Assembly (NCBI GenBank): GCA_019429305.1
Contig: JAHYIR010000001.1
Span: forward strand, 248,001-312,000
Length of the DNA: 64,000 nucleotides
Direction of reading: 5' to 3'
Source: Candidatus Cloacimonadota bacterium
GTDB taxonomy: Bacteria > Cloacimonadota > Cloacimonadia > Cloacimonadales > JAJBBL01
The position numbers were made by a program, and so were the translations under genes. The number at the start of each line of letters is the position of its first letter. Positions within the stretch are counted from its first letter, which is position 1. The notes under the pieces were generated by a model, which worked only from the letters and a program-made list of their open reading frames with translations, ran no database searches and had not been told where the DNA came from. Below are positions 48,568 to 58,439 of this stretch, piece by piece.

Positions 48568-49056
48568 AACTATTCGTCCCTGCTTTTTATTTAAGTGAAA
48601 TGAAATGATAGCAAACGACTCTGTCAAGGAATAACTCATTTAATCATATCCCTCATTTTTTTTATTGCAACTAATCATTGTCATCTCGTCTGAACCCCCT
48701 TCCTCTGTCATCTCGACTGAAGCGAAGCGTAATGGAGAGATCTCAACACCGACTCAAATTAATAAAGCAAAATTATGTATGCTTAGCTAAAATCAGTGAT
48801 GAGATGCCTCGACTTCGCTCAGCATGACAAAGAGAGGAGAAAGTTTCTCTGGGAGAGAATGTACTACTGCTACTCAAAAAGGAAACTAGTTTTCTAAATG
48901 GGATGTCTTCTTAAGAATTTCACATCTATAAATCGTCATAAACATTACTGGTAAAGCCATTCCGACATTATGTAAATGAATTTTTGGGGTGATGCTTGAT
49001 AACTCATTTAATCAGATCATGATTGTCTAATTGAGTTAAGGTGTCTCTTATAAAAA
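48568..49056. repeat. Gene-free stretch with dispersed repeats
   Basis: No convincing gene. GTCATCTCGTCTG (48679) and GTCATCTCGACTGAAGCGAAG (48707) are direct copies, and CCTCGACTTCGCTCAGCATGAC near 48808 is an inverted one, with a GATGAGATG bridge. From about 48840 to 49002 the sequence is a diverged copy of 11150-11315. Confidence 0.6.
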
Positions 49057-49083
49057 AAGCCCCCTTCTTAGAGAAGAGGGCTT
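49057..49083 (-). terminator. Terminator of the 2832-residue protein gene
   Basis: Minus strand AAGCCC-TCTTCTCTAAGAAGGG-GGGCTT followed by TTTTTTAT. The inner CTTCT/AGAAG and outer AAGCCC/GGGCTT pairs form a strong hairpin, 27 bases after the stop. A near copy ends the paralogous gene at 59109-59135. Confidence 0.88.
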
Positions 49084-49109
49084 ATATTGGTTATATGGTT
49101 AATAGAACT

Positions 49110-52100
49110 TTATCTTCTTACATCTCGTGGAGATATTGTAGGAGTAATTCCTCTGACGGGGGGTGCATCACTGGAAGCAACAACTTTGTAGAACTTCATA
49201 CCATCAGCAATTTCGCTATATCCCGGAAGACCGACCTGAGCGATTGGGTCACCCCAATCTTCAGCATAAGGATCTTCAGATGCATAGATATAGTAAGAGT
49301 TAGCACCTTCAACATCATCCCAATCAAGGATGACATTCCCGGAAACTATCTCTATACTTACAATCGGAGCATCAAGCTCCATGATACCGGCTTGAATGAT
49401 GATATTATCAATATTCCAGTTATTAATATTCCATGAATATCCACCTTCAGCACGGAACCTGATCTTGAATTCTCGATTTCCGGCATGTTCGCTGATATCA
49501 AAATCGACGGTAGTCCATGGTATGCTTCCACCTTGATTATTCATGGTCATTACATGCTGCCATGTTGTTCCATCAAATACCTCAAAAGACATCTGCTCAA
49601 TTGTTGCAGTGCTGTAACTACTGAAATAGATGTCAAACTGGGCAGTAACATTATCAATACCTACGGCATCAAGATTCCAGCTAATCAAGCTGATATCATA
49701 ATCATATACCGAAGGTGAATAATAGAACCTGGCTGAAGGTTGTGGATTACCAAATGTCGCAAACACAGACCAATGAGTACTTTCAGCAAACCAGTTGTTG
49801 GTAGTAAGGTCACCGGAATCCCAGGTTTCAGTAAATGGAAGCTCCATCGGACCGGGCATGGCAATTTCTATTTCAACGGTGTTGGACGGCATGGAAACCT
49901 GACTGTAGTAAACCGCTACCACATAGTAGCTGTATATTCCATTCGGCAGGTTCATGTCCAGATATGGTGGCATAACCGGATCTACATTGATCTGGCTACC
50001 GTTACGATAGACATTGTAACCACGAAGAGCTCTGTCGGTACGAACTGTATTAACAATAGGTTCATCATTCTGAAGTGACATCAGAGTAGCAGGATGTACC
50101 ATTCCGGGACTACGATCAATTTGATGCGAAGTTTCCGGAACAGAGATAGAAAGAAGTTCTCTTTCACCTCTGCCGCTACCCAGTTCAACGTAAGCTTCTA
50201 TATTCCAATTGTAATTGAAATATACTGCTCCATCTTCCCACGGCTCTGTTCCAATTTTTAACAGCATTCCTTTACCCAGAACATTCGGACCATCATCAAC
50301 TCCTAATGGATATTCTCCAAGTGGATGTGTTATCTCCAGTCCAACCCAAATAGGTTGTGTACCAGTTATTGGGACCGGATTATTTAGTTCGATTTCATAC
50401 CATTGATTCAAAGCCGTCGGAGCTGCTACTGCTTGTTGAGCAAGTATTGTTGTAGGTCCTAAATTAGCATCGTCACCTGTCCAAACATAAATAGTATAAG
50501 TAGTGGCATCACCTAAATAGTTCGGTTCAAATCTGACGTTGGTCAGTTCGAAACCTTCATCAATGTAAGCAGCTAAATCTGAAGAAGCAAATTTGATTGC
50601 TCCAGCAAAAGTGCCACCATTTGTCAGTCCTATAGCATTAAAATCTAATGTTCTATTTGTCCAGCCAAACCAGCCCTCAACTGCTCCATAAGATATGTTC
50701 CAGTTAAGTTCTACATTATTGAAGTTAAATACGTTAGCGGTCAAGCCAACCGGCAGTCCGATCAACTCTTCAACACCGACACCCTGTAGAGGTACTACAA
50801 TGGAAGGTGTGAAGTCACCGGTATAGATCTCAAGGTTAGCTGCTCTGGCACCTAAGACCTGAGGTGTGAAGGTAACTACTACTTCCTGTGTGGCATGATC
50901 GACTATATCGAATGGGAAGTCGGGTGCTGTGTAAGCGAAATCTGCGAAATCACCGGCTATATTGAAACCGGTAACCGTAACTGTTCCGACACCACCCGCA
51001 TTGCTAAGGACAAAGGTCTTGTTAGCCGGGTTCATCAGTTCTATACTGCCGTAATCCCAAGCTAACGGATCAAGTGCCAATTCAGGAACACCGACATAAA
51101 GCTCGACCGGAATGATTATGGTATCACCCTGAGCATTATGAACGATCTCGATATTGGTATTATATGTTCCGGGTGCCAGCTCTGCAGCATCGAAAGTTAC
51201 TTCGATGGTATTGCTGTCAAACGGTAAGACCAGACCTGCTGAAGGTTCAAAACTTAACCAGTCAGCTAAGGAAGTTATGGTATAACTGAGGTTAGCAGCA
51301 CCAAGGTTATTAATGAACAGGTCTTCCGTCTCCGACATGCCCTGAACTATTTCGACGTAATATGAATCCGGACTGTAGGTTATATAAGGACCGGCACTAT
51401 ACCAGAGCATATCTACAGGTACTACTACATCGGGAACCGGAGCATTATGAGAAACTGTTATCTGAGCACTGTATGAACCGAACTCAAGCTCTAAAGGATC
51501 GAATGTAACATCGAGTATTGAGTTCATTCCGGCAGGTACTGTTCCGGACATCGGTTCAACCGATAACCAGAGTGGGAAGTCTGCTGTATATTCCATGACC
51601 CACATAATATCGTTCTGTGACATGCCGATAAATGTCCACATACCGGGTACTAACTGATTAGTAAGATTGAAACCACCGGAAATAGAGTCTATTCCCCAGA
51701 TAGCTAACGGCATCAGATCTAACGACTGTACCGTTGAACCGTTTGTTAGGTCAATCTGAACTAAGTAATGGCTTGTTGGTGCTTGACAATAACCCCAAAT
51801 ATAGGGACCACCGTCAGTAACGCCATCCCAGGCAATACCGGAATAGCTGCCGGCAGTTGTTGTTACTGACTGCATTGTAACACCTGTTCGGTCAACTAAT
51901 ACCAGCGGAGAATTCCATCCGGTAGTTACCCAGAAACCGTCATTATCGGCATCGTAAGCAATACCACGAATGTTAGATACAGTAGTAGTAAAGGAACCGA
52001 TGAGGGTCTCATTTGCCAGATCGAGTATATAGATAGTGTTGCTGTTTGGTGAACCGTAGAAATACTGACCGTCATAGGTCATATCTCTCAGGTTACCGGC

Positions 52101-55100
52101 AAAACCAGCGATAGTGAAGGAACCAATATAAGTTCCGTCAAGTTCATATTTATAGAAGTTTGCGCTATTCCACATAGCTGAATAGATATAGTTACCGTCA
52201 GTTGCTACTGAATAACCGGCTCCATCGCCTACAGGGAAGTAGTAGAGCAGATCGAACATCTCTCTGTTGAATGTATTGTAATCGGGAACTCGGGCAGCTA
52301 TAGGAGCTCTTTCAGCATTTTGCGGATTATAATTAGCCAATTGTTCATCTGTCTTCTCGATTGATTGGAATACCTGGGCACTTCTTTCGGGCCAGATATA
52401 TTGGATCGAGATCTGATAATCGAGATCCCCGGCACCACTACTAGTAATAGTCAAGGGCTGAATTGCCGGTGCATCATCGTATTCGATCTCTTCATCGAAG
52501 AAGGTCGGGCTAACCATGATATCAATGTTACCAAGAGTAAAGTCGATATCTGTAGTAGCCATTTCTTCCAATACTTCTACATCGAGAATCGTTTCTGTCT
52601 GATATCCGTAGAGGGAAGCAGTTACATTATAAGTTCCGGGGTATATTTCCAGTACATAGGTTCCGTCAATTAACGGATTAACTGTAATTCCACCGGCTGT
52701 AACTTCAACATCAGTAACAACACCGGTCCCACCAACGAGAGTAACGGTACCTTCGATAGTACCTGGTTCCGGTCCGGGGATAAACTGCATAATTGCCTGC
52801 GGTTTATCTGTAGATATAGTTGTTGTTGCTACTTCACCCTGATTTGCTCCGTCTGAACGAGCAAAACGGAAACCGTTAGTTACATTATAGACCCTTTGCT
52901 GACCGGAAGAGTTCCATGCCTCAACCATATCAAAGGCAGTATCAACTAAAATATTGCTGACGCCGTCCCAGACGAATGGTGTGTCGAGTGCTAAAATATC
53001 CCAATCACCAACTACGGGTGCATAAAGTGCATTGAAATATACGTTATATTCTGATGATATATCTATATGTGCTGAGGCATCAGTTGCTGTTGTGTTCATC
53101 ATTCTGATACGGAAGTTGGGAAGGTTATATAGGGGTGCTGCAGTTGGATAGAAACCGAAATGACTTAACCATGAACCTGGTGTGATCCCGGCTGCTTGTA
53201 ATTCAGCAGCAGAATAAACCATCTGACCGCGTAAACTGCGATAATAGATGTTGATCGGGGCTGCTCCGGTTGTTGTATTTACAGCGGTTCCTGTACCGAA
53301 GATCACTAAACCTTGCGGATAAGCGAATCCTGTCAGTGGCACGTCAGTAGGTGAATTGGATCCATTGTGAGTGATCACCATCGTTGCTTCTTTGGCACCT
53401 TCTGTAGTAGGAGCAAAGAGCACGCCAAATTGAGCACTACCACCTACCGGAACTTGAATAGGATATGTTACAGCATCAAGATAGAAGTCAGCAGCATCAA
53501 TTCCGGTGAAGATTATGTCACCATCATTAATGGTTAAGATCCCGGCACCGGTATTAAAGAGAGTAAACATAGCCGGCAGTGAAACTGCGCCGACAGTACC
53601 GGTTAAATGAGCAGATGTTGGGGCAATGACCAAGAATGGATCTTCCGGTGGTACTCTAACTTGAACATTATCTATATGCAGATCATTATCAGCGTTGGAT
53701 ACAGTAGATTCGCCATAGAAGCCGATCCAGACTGTTCCGTCATAAGCCGATAGATCAAGGACTATTTGTTCACCTGTTAAGGATATATCGTTGTAAACAT
53801 AGGGTGAGCCCTGGTTGTCCCAGATAGCCAGAGCATTAGCTGATGACCAGGTTACACCGTCGGTGGAAATTACAACTGCAAATCTGTCATCAATACCTGT
53901 TAGGTTTGGCGGATTGGGGTTGAAATAAGCGGTTAGAGCCAGATCAAAGACCAGCTGATAATCGTTATCAACTCCCAGATCGATTGGTGGTGTAACCAGC
54001 CAATGTCTTACAGTTGTACTCCAGATGTTTATTCTGGCACCTTTACCACTGGGATTGTCCGGTATATGAGCAAACCAAGTAGACTGCAACCAACCAGCGG
54101 TATAAGGAGTTACTATTGAGTTTTCTTCCAGTAAACCGGTTAAACGAGTCCAATCTGTTGGTGGGAATTCCGCAGCTTCAAAATCCTCAATAAATGGAGG
54201 ATAGAGAGTTGCGTCATAACCTTCACCAGTAAGTGGAACTTCATTAACTACTCTGGTCAAACCGTCCTCAATAAATAAGGTTGCATTATAGACTATATCA
54301 TCAGAAGGAGCAAAAGCAACCTGGATCATTGCCGATTGACCCATTTCTAGATCTACGGCTTCTTCAAGGTTAGTCAGAATGAAGTTAACATCGTCGCTTA
54401 GCCAGATATTTTCCGGTGCTATCTGTATAATCCCGCCACCTGTGTTTGATATGGTAAATGTCTGAGGAATACTGGTAGCACCTAAATAAACAATACCGAA
54501 ATTGTGTGATTCGGGAGAAATACTGAATACCGGATCTTCTGCTAATTCGAACTCATAAGCACCGATAGAGGGTGGATCAGGACGAGGATTACCTAAGATA
54601 TCATCATCGATACCAGCAATAGCGACACCTGCCTGATAAAGCTGTGGTCCGAATGGTAACAGATTCGTTGGTGATGTATACAACGGATCACCTTGCAGTG
54701 AGTTCTGAGCATGACCATAAGCTAAGCCGGCTGCCTGATAAGCAGCTAAATCGGCTTGAGCAGCACCATCGTAATATACGAAAGTAGTACCGTCAGCTAC
54801 ATAGTAGTTGTTATAATCATTAGCTGCGAAATTCACCGGAGTTGTCAGATAATAGGCGGCATAGCCGTTTCCGATACCTGTATAGGCAAAGGAGTTGTTT
54901 TGAACATCTAACTGTACAGCCGTTGCTGTCGTATTGATAGCTCGTCCGGTATTACCAATTACGTTGATACTATTGAAATAGATCTTGATACGACCGGAAG
55001 ATGTTATATAAATACCGTTTGATGAGACACTGGCATAGTTGAAACCGGCAAATGAATTATTAGCGATCATTGACCAAGCTTCTGGGTCTGCCGGAGTACA

Positions 55101-57608
55101 ACCGGACATATCTATCCCTCGGTACAAAGTATTAATTACTCTATTATAGCTGATATTGAATGCCTCTGAGAAATTATAGGCATAGATAGCGCGAGCAAAG
55201 TTGGTCGTTGTTCCGGTTGAACGTCCATCAATAAAGTTGTGAGTTATTGCCGGATTGGCTAAGTTATTAGTATAAACGCTATAGTAATAAGCGTCTATAA
55301 CTTCATTACCGATGATCTGAATATCGGTCAATTTGGTAGCTGTTGCGCCGACAACTGAGATCCCGTAATAACCGCCGAGAATAGTATTACCTTCTAGAAG
55401 CAGACCATTAACGGGGTTACCGGCTGTTGTAGCACCGGTAGCAGAACCGGAAGCAACTATACCTGCCCAGAATGTTGAGGTAGAAGTTAACAGCATATTA
55501 GTATTAACAATGTTATTGGTAATCTCAATATCTTCTGACTGATTCATTATCAGAATGGGCCAACCATAAGTTGCACCCGCAGCTGATTCGATCGTTAGAT
55601 TATTCAATCGAACGTGTTTTGCTCCGTTCAGATATACAGTATATCTGAAGTTGGTGTCAGTCGGAGAATAGGTGATTATCGCATCCTGACGTGATGTCAT
55701 ACCGTTTATAGTAATGGTATTGACTTCAGAAGCACCCAAGATATCAGGAATTACTACCTGTTCATTGTATGTCCCGGGAGCTACATTGAAGATAACAGGA
55801 CCGTTAATACCGGTTAGCGAGATATAATCAAGTGCATCGGCAATAGAAACGAAATCTCCCGATCCGGCCCAATCGACTAAGAAAGTACCGCTGACAGGAG
55901 CTCCGACAACAGTAATATTAAGTGGCGCGGTCTCGTCATTATTCGGATTTTCATCACCGACTAAGGCAACTTTTCCGTAAACATAGGTGTTACCCTCAAC
56001 CATCGGAGACCAATCCAGATCTACATCTACTGATTCCCAGGTCTCTAAGCTTACTGTTACAACCACAGAATCTATGACAGCATCAAATTCGTCCATTAGG
56101 TAAACTGTGTAATTGTTCTGGGTGTTCTCACCAACATTACGAACTGTTACTGTGTAAGTATAAGGAGAACCAACATTGACTACATCGGGTCCGGAAATAG
56201 CAACTGCAGCCATATCATTAAGAAAATCGGGCTCCATTAACTGAACCATAAATTGCATGTTGGTTCTGTTAACAGATGTTGTACCGGTTAAAGCTGCATC
56301 TGCTGGTAAGGTGTCATTCTGATAGCGAAGTGATGAGTTGAATCCATAAGCTGCATTTAAGACCGAGGCGTTTTGTGTATAACTACCCGGTATAAGATCT
56401 GTGAGTATATCTACCAGAATATTGGAAACTCCGTCCCATTCGAACGGGGTCGTGAAAGTATGATTGTTTAAGCCATTTACAGGCAGGAAGTTAGGATGAT
56501 ACCAAACATGGGTGTATTCGCCAACCTCAAAAGTGGTCGTCAAGGAAGTCTGTTCGGTCATTTTCATCCTGATGCGATAGTTAGGCATCGCTGAACAGGT
56601 GTTAACATTAACCACATCGAAGATCAAAGAGTTAAAGAAATGTGGTGCCGCCGGCATTCCTGCTGCTACTAACTCACTCGCTAAGATCAGATACTGCTGA
56701 CGGAAATTCTTATAAAATGTACCGTAAGGTGTCGGTACACCTGACGTCCCGCTATTTATCGTTCCGTCACCGATAACAACCAAACCTGACGGTGGTACTG
56801 TCGTGAAACTCCATACAGGGCTATGAACAGAACCACTAGTTGTATTGGTTGATATTACTCGCCAATAATAGTTAGTTAACTCATCAAGCGGACCACCGAT
56901 CTGAAGATTGGTCAAACTTTCGATTGCCACACCATCATAAGCTACTGCAACCGGAGGATTGACTGTATCAAACAGAACCTGAACGTCATCAGTATCCACT
57001 CCGTTAGTCCAGCTAATTCCGGTATCCAAAGGAACCAGAGTTGCCAAATGTTCCGGATTGGGATTAGTAGCTACGCCGGGAAAACCAACAGCCGGTGTGA
57101 TATCAATGCCGAAGTCCATCTTTGAACCCCAGGTGAATCCTGCATCGGGATTCAGTGGCAGTACACCACCCTCTTGCTGCATTACACGCATTCTGGTAAC
57201 TCCACCCAAAGCTGATGGAGGTACGGTGAAGTTGTATGATTCTGTTACGGTCGGTGTGCCGGACCAACTACCAATCAACTCGGCAGTTTCAAATGACTCA
57301 CTTTGGTCATAATCGATCCAGATTGAGCCGGCATTACCATAATTACCGCCGAATGTACCCCAGGTTACACTGACTGTGTACGATGAACCTGCATTCAGAT
57401 CGGCTACTAGACCTGTTAACAACTCTAAACCTATAACACCAGCTGTAGGAGTATAGTTAATTGTTTGTGTTTCTCCTACCAGGGTTACATTTGTGACGTT
57501 CGAATCAGCTGTTGAACTTGGACCAGTAGTTGAATATTGAGCCCAAATAGTAGTGAACATCCCTAACATTAAGATTAGGTACATGATTAGAAATAAACTT
57601 TTTTTCAT
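49110..57608 (-). CDS. Giant secreted multidomain surface protein lacking the usual sorting domain
   Basis: 2832 residues. Signal peptide 1-23 (LILMLGMFTTIWAQ). Domains in rough order: GEVED-like (40-175); fibronectin III (180-275); a choice-of-anchor-type beta domain (280-470); CARDB-like (480-580, VRNVGENTQNNYTV); a right-handed parallel beta-helix (590-1010, with many ITNNIVNT/NSFAG-type turns); ASH domain (1030-1120); choice-of-anchor J-type (1140-1310); ASH (1320-1420); second copy of the anchor-type domain (1425-1600); carboxypeptidase regulatory-like (1600-1690); propeller (1750-1990); two BACON-like repeats (2000-2200); ASH (2220-2320); jelly-roll and fibronectin III to the end. It ends GMKFYKVVASSDAPP ... 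RDVRR, without PNPFNP. AAGGAGAG ribosome site. Adhesion or matrix binding is likely; unproven. Confidence 0.85.
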   Translation of the reverse strand: MKKSLFLIMYLILMLGMFTTIWAQYSTTGPSSTADSNVTNVTLVGETQTINYTPTAGVIGLELLTGLVADLNAGSSYTVSVTWGTFGGNYGNAGSIWIDYDQSESFETAELIGSWSGTPTVTESYNFTVPPSALGGVTRMRVMQQEGGVLPLNPDAGFTWGSKMDFGIDITPAVGFPGVATNPNPEHLATLVPLDTGISWTNGVDTDDVQVLFDTVNPPVAVAYDGVAIESLTNLQIGGPLDELTNYYWRVISTNTTSGSVHSPVWSFTTVPPSGLVVIGDGTINSGTSGVPTPYGTFYKNFRQQYLILASELVAAGMPAAPHFFNSLIFDVVNVNTCSAMPNYRIRMKMTEQTSLTTTFEVGEYTHVWYHPNFLPVNGLNNHTFTTPFEWDGVSNILVDILTDLIPGSYTQNASVLNAAYGFNSSLRYQNDTLPADAALTGTTSVNRTNMQFMVQLMEPDFLNDMAAVAISGPDVVNVGSPYTYTVTVRNVGENTQNNYTVYLMDEFDAVIDSVVVTVSLETWESVDVDLDWSPMVEGNTYVYGKVALVGDENPNNDETAPLNITVVGAPVSGTFLVDWAGSGDFVSIADALDYISLTGINGPVIFNVAPGTYNEQVVIPDILGASEVNTITINGMTSRQDAIITYSPTDTNFRYTVYLNGAKHVRLNNLTIESAAGATYGWPILIMNQSEDIEITNNIVNTNMLLTSTSTFWAGIVASGSATGATTAGNPVNGLLLEGNTILGGYYGISVVGATATKLTDIQIIGNEVIDAYYYSVYTNNLANPAITHNFIDGRSTGTTTNFARAIYAYNFSEAFNISYNRVINTLYRGIDMSGCTPADPEAWSMIANNSFAGFNYASVSSNGIYITSSGRIKIYFNSINVIGNTGRAINTTATAVQLDVQNNSFAYTGIGNGYAAYYLTTPVNFAANDYNNYYVADGTTFVYYDGAAQADLAAYQAAGLAYGHAQNSLQGDPLYTSPTNLLPFGPQLYQAGVAIAGIDDDILGNPRPDPPSIGAYEFELAEDPVFSISPESHNFGIVYLGATSIPQTFTISNTGGGIIQIAPENIWLSDDVNFILTNLEEAVDLEMGQSAMIQVAFAPSDDIVYNATLFIEDGLTRVVNEVPLTGEGYDATLYPPFIEDFEAAEFPPTDWTRLTGLLEENSIVTPYTAGWLQSTWFAHIPDNPSGKGARINIWSTTVRHWLVTPPIDLGVDNDYQLVFDLALTAYFNPNPPNLTGIDDRFAVVISTDGVTWSSANALAIWDNQGSPYVYNDISLTGEQIVLDLSAYDGTVWIGFYGESTVSNADNDLHIDNVQVRVPPEDPFLVIAPTSAHLTGTVGAVSLPAMFTLFNTGAGILTINDGDIIFTGIDAADFYLDAVTYPIQVPVGGSAQFGVLFAPTTEGAKEATMVITHNGSNSPTDVPLTGFAYPQGLVIFGTGTAVNTTTGAAPINIYYRSLRGQMVYSAAELQAAGITPGSWLSHFGFYPTAAPLYNLPNFRIRMMNTTATDASAHIDISSEYNVYFNALYAPVVGDWDILALDTPFVWDGVSNILVDTAFDMVEAWNSSGQQRVYNVTNGFRFARSDGANQGEVATTTISTDKPQAIMQFIPGPEPGTIEGTVTLVGGTGVVTDVEVTAGGITVNPLIDGTYVLEIYPGTYNVTASLYGYQTETILDVEVLEEMATTDIDFTLGNIDIMVSPTFFDEEIEYDDAPAIQPLTITSSGAGDLDYQISIQYIWPERSAQVFQSIEKTDEQLANYNPQNAERAPIAARVPDYNTFNREMFDLLYYFPVGDGAGYSVATDGNYIYSAMWNSANFYKYELDGTYIGSFTIAGFAGNLRDMTYDGQYFYGSPNSNTIYILDLANETLIGSFTTTVSNIRGIAYDADNDGFWVTTGWNSPLVLVDRTGVTMQSVTTTAGSYSGIAWDGVTDGGPYIWGYCQAPTSHYLVQIDLTNGSTVQSLDLMPLAIWGIDSISGGFNLTNQLVPGMWTFIGMSQNDIMWVMEYTADFPLWLSVEPMSGTVPAGMNSILDVTFDPLELEFGSYSAQITVSHNAPVPDVVVPVDMLWYSAGPYITYSPDSYYVEIVQGMSETEDLFINNLGAANLSYTITSLADWLSFEPSAGLVLPFDSNTIEVTFDAAELAPGTYNTNIEIVHNAQGDTIIIPVELYVGVPELALDPLAWDYGSIELMNPANKTFVLSNAGGVGTVTVTGFNIAGDFADFAYTAPDFPFDIVDHATQEVVVTFTPQVLGARAANLEIYTGDFTPSIVVPLQGVGVEELIGLPVGLTANVFNFNNVELNWNISYGAVEGWFGWTNRTLDFNAIGLTNGGTFAGAIKFASSDLAAYIDEGFELTNVRFEPNYLGDATTYTIYVWTGDDANLGPTTILAQQAVAAPTALNQWYEIELNNPVPITGTQPIWVGLEITHPLGEYPLGVDDGPNVLGKGMLLKIGTEPWEDGAVYFNYNWNIEAYVELGSGRGERELLSISVPETSHQIDRSPGMVHPATLMSLQNDEPIVNTVRTDRALRGYNVYRNGSQINVDPVMPPYLDMNLPNGIYSYYVVAVYYSQVSMPSNTVEIEIAMPGPMELPFTETWDSGDLTTNNWFAESTHWSVFATFGNPQPSARFYYSPSVYDYDISLISWNLDAVGIDNVTAQFDIYFSSYSTATIEQMSFEVFDGTTWQHVMTMNNQGGSIPWTTVDFDISEHAGNREFKIRFRAEGGYSWNINNWNIDNIIIQAGIMELDAPIVSIEIVSGNVILDWDDVEGANSYYIYASEDPYAEDWGDPIAQVGLPGYSEIADGMKFYKVVASSDAPPVRGITPTISPRDVRR

Positions 57609-57619
57609 AAGTTCTCTCC

Positions 57620-57808
57620 TTAATTAAAAATTTGATTACTAATTAATTTGGTTAACTTCGAACTGTCGGACCCTAATATATTCCGATAGTTCTTCGAAGT
57701 TAGTGTAAATGAAAAACCTAATGCCGTTGGAAACGGCTCTTTTCTTGTGAAATGAAGTTGATTGCTTTGTTTGACATAACCTTGCTTGCGAAATTTACTT
57801 ACTCTCAT
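57620..57808 (-). CDS. Short ORF directly upstream of the giant protein gene
   Basis: 62 codons from ATG 57808 (AAGG at 7 bases), stop 57620, immediately before the ribosome site of the giant gene. The peptide is basic and Ser/Thr-rich with no signal peptide. Its middle RKEPFPTALGFSFTLTSK resembles the end of the 41-residue ORF at 63438-63563 (RKLPLTAVLDYSITSK), and the shared part covers a hairpin (57723-57737). Either a small coding gene or an RNA leader that happens to be open. Confidence 0.33.
   Translation of the reverse strand: MRVSKFRKQGYVKQSNQLHFTRKEPFPTALGFSFTLTSKNYRNILGSDSSKLTKLISNQIFN
57723..57737 (-). promoter_or_regulatory. Leader hairpin 115 bases before the giant gene
   Basis: Transcript GCCGTT-TCC-AACGGC followed by ATTAG. 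The counterpart at 63478-63492, 115 bases before the paralogous gene, reads ACCGCT-TAC-AGCGGT then ATTAG. Two base pairs differ in a compensated way (G-C to A-T, T-A to C-G), which argues for conserved RNA pairing. Confidence 0.45.
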
Positions 57809-57809
57809 A

Positions 57810-57923
57810 TTAAACCTTCATAATAAAAAACAATAAGCTATAATTCTCCACCAATAAAAAACCTCGACTTGTTATGCTTAATCTCCGTAGTAAATAGTTT
57901 GCTTGCGAAATTAAAACTCTCAT
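57810..57923 (-). CDS. Very short ORF in the leader of the giant gene
   Basis: 37 codons, stop overlapping the next ATG (TAATATG). GGAG lies 11 bases upstream of the ATG, which is far. Its first 26 bases are a near repeat of the start of the next ORF (ATGAGAGT ... TTTCGCAAGCAA). It could be repeat debris. Confidence 0.18.
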   Translation of the reverse strand: MRVLISQANYLLRRLSITSRGFLLVENYSLLFFIMKV

Positions 57924-58009
57924 TAATCTCTAAGCTCCTTAAATGACATATCTATTATCTTTTTCATATAGCGTCATTTACCTAAAATACTATATATATT
58001 CATATACCT

Positions 58010-58037
58010 TGTTTACCATAGCTTTATATTGTGTCAA
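58010..58037 (-). promoter_or_regulatory. Promoter candidate upstream of the giant gene
   Basis: Minus strand AGCTTGACA (-35 box 58032-58037), 16-base spacer, TAAACA (58010-58015). The same arrangement occurs at 58397-58424 and 63751-63778. Confidence 0.45.
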
Positions 58038-58078
58038 GCTCTTTCTTAACTTTTTGCTCTTTTTTTCAGACTGCATCT

Positions 58079-58252
58079 TTATTCAGTCCCCAAGCTTGTC
58101 GGAACGAATTTGGGAAAAAGTTTGTTGGTGAAGATAATAACACTCTTAGAAGAAGCTGATATTGAGGATAATGATGCGAATTGCAGAGACTCTTCAACAG
58201 GAGAAATTTTTAAACCGCTATTAGCATTTTGAAAATAAACAAACTTTTTCAT
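58079..58252 (-). CDS. 57-residue ORF with its own promoter and ribosome site
   Basis: Found by reading the gap. ATG 58252 with GAGG at 7-base spacing (GAGGTAATTTA); the stop is at 58079-58081. The peptide begins MKKFVYFQNANSGLKISPVE, is Ser-rich in the middle, and ends KFVPTSLGTE. A promoter-like AGCTTGACA-N16-TAAACA lies at 58397-58424. No signal peptide or known family. The ending weakly recalls KFIRQTGLTTTRE of the small ORFs at 17598 and 20878, which may be chance. Confidence 0.4.
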   Translation of the reverse strand: MKKFVYFQNANSGLKISPVEESLQFASLSSISASSKSVIIFTNKLFPKFVPTSLGTE

Positions 58253-58396
58253 TAAATTACCTCAAAGTTATTTCTTGCATTAAGCAAAAACCCTGATTCT
58301 AATTCCAACTTTCAGTAATCTCTAAGCAAGCTAACTATTGACTTCTACTAATCTTAGAAACAGTCACAAACAAATACTACATCTATCTCTATGTCT

Positions 58397-58424
58397 TGTT
58401 TACAACAAGAGAGAAATATGTCAA
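58397..58424 (-). promoter_or_regulatory. Promoter candidate for the 57-residue ORF
   Basis: TTGACA (58419-58424), 16-base spacer, TAAACA (58397-58402), preceded by AAGAAAAAGC as at the other two sites of this kind. Confidence 0.48.
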
Positions 58425-58439
58425 GCTTTTTCTTAAAAA

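Noticed and set aside
48568-48639. Longer N-terminus of the ABC ATPase
   Set aside because: The extra 24 residues are not family-like and no ribosome site precedes them, while ATG 48567 gives the normal MAEVTMKNL start.
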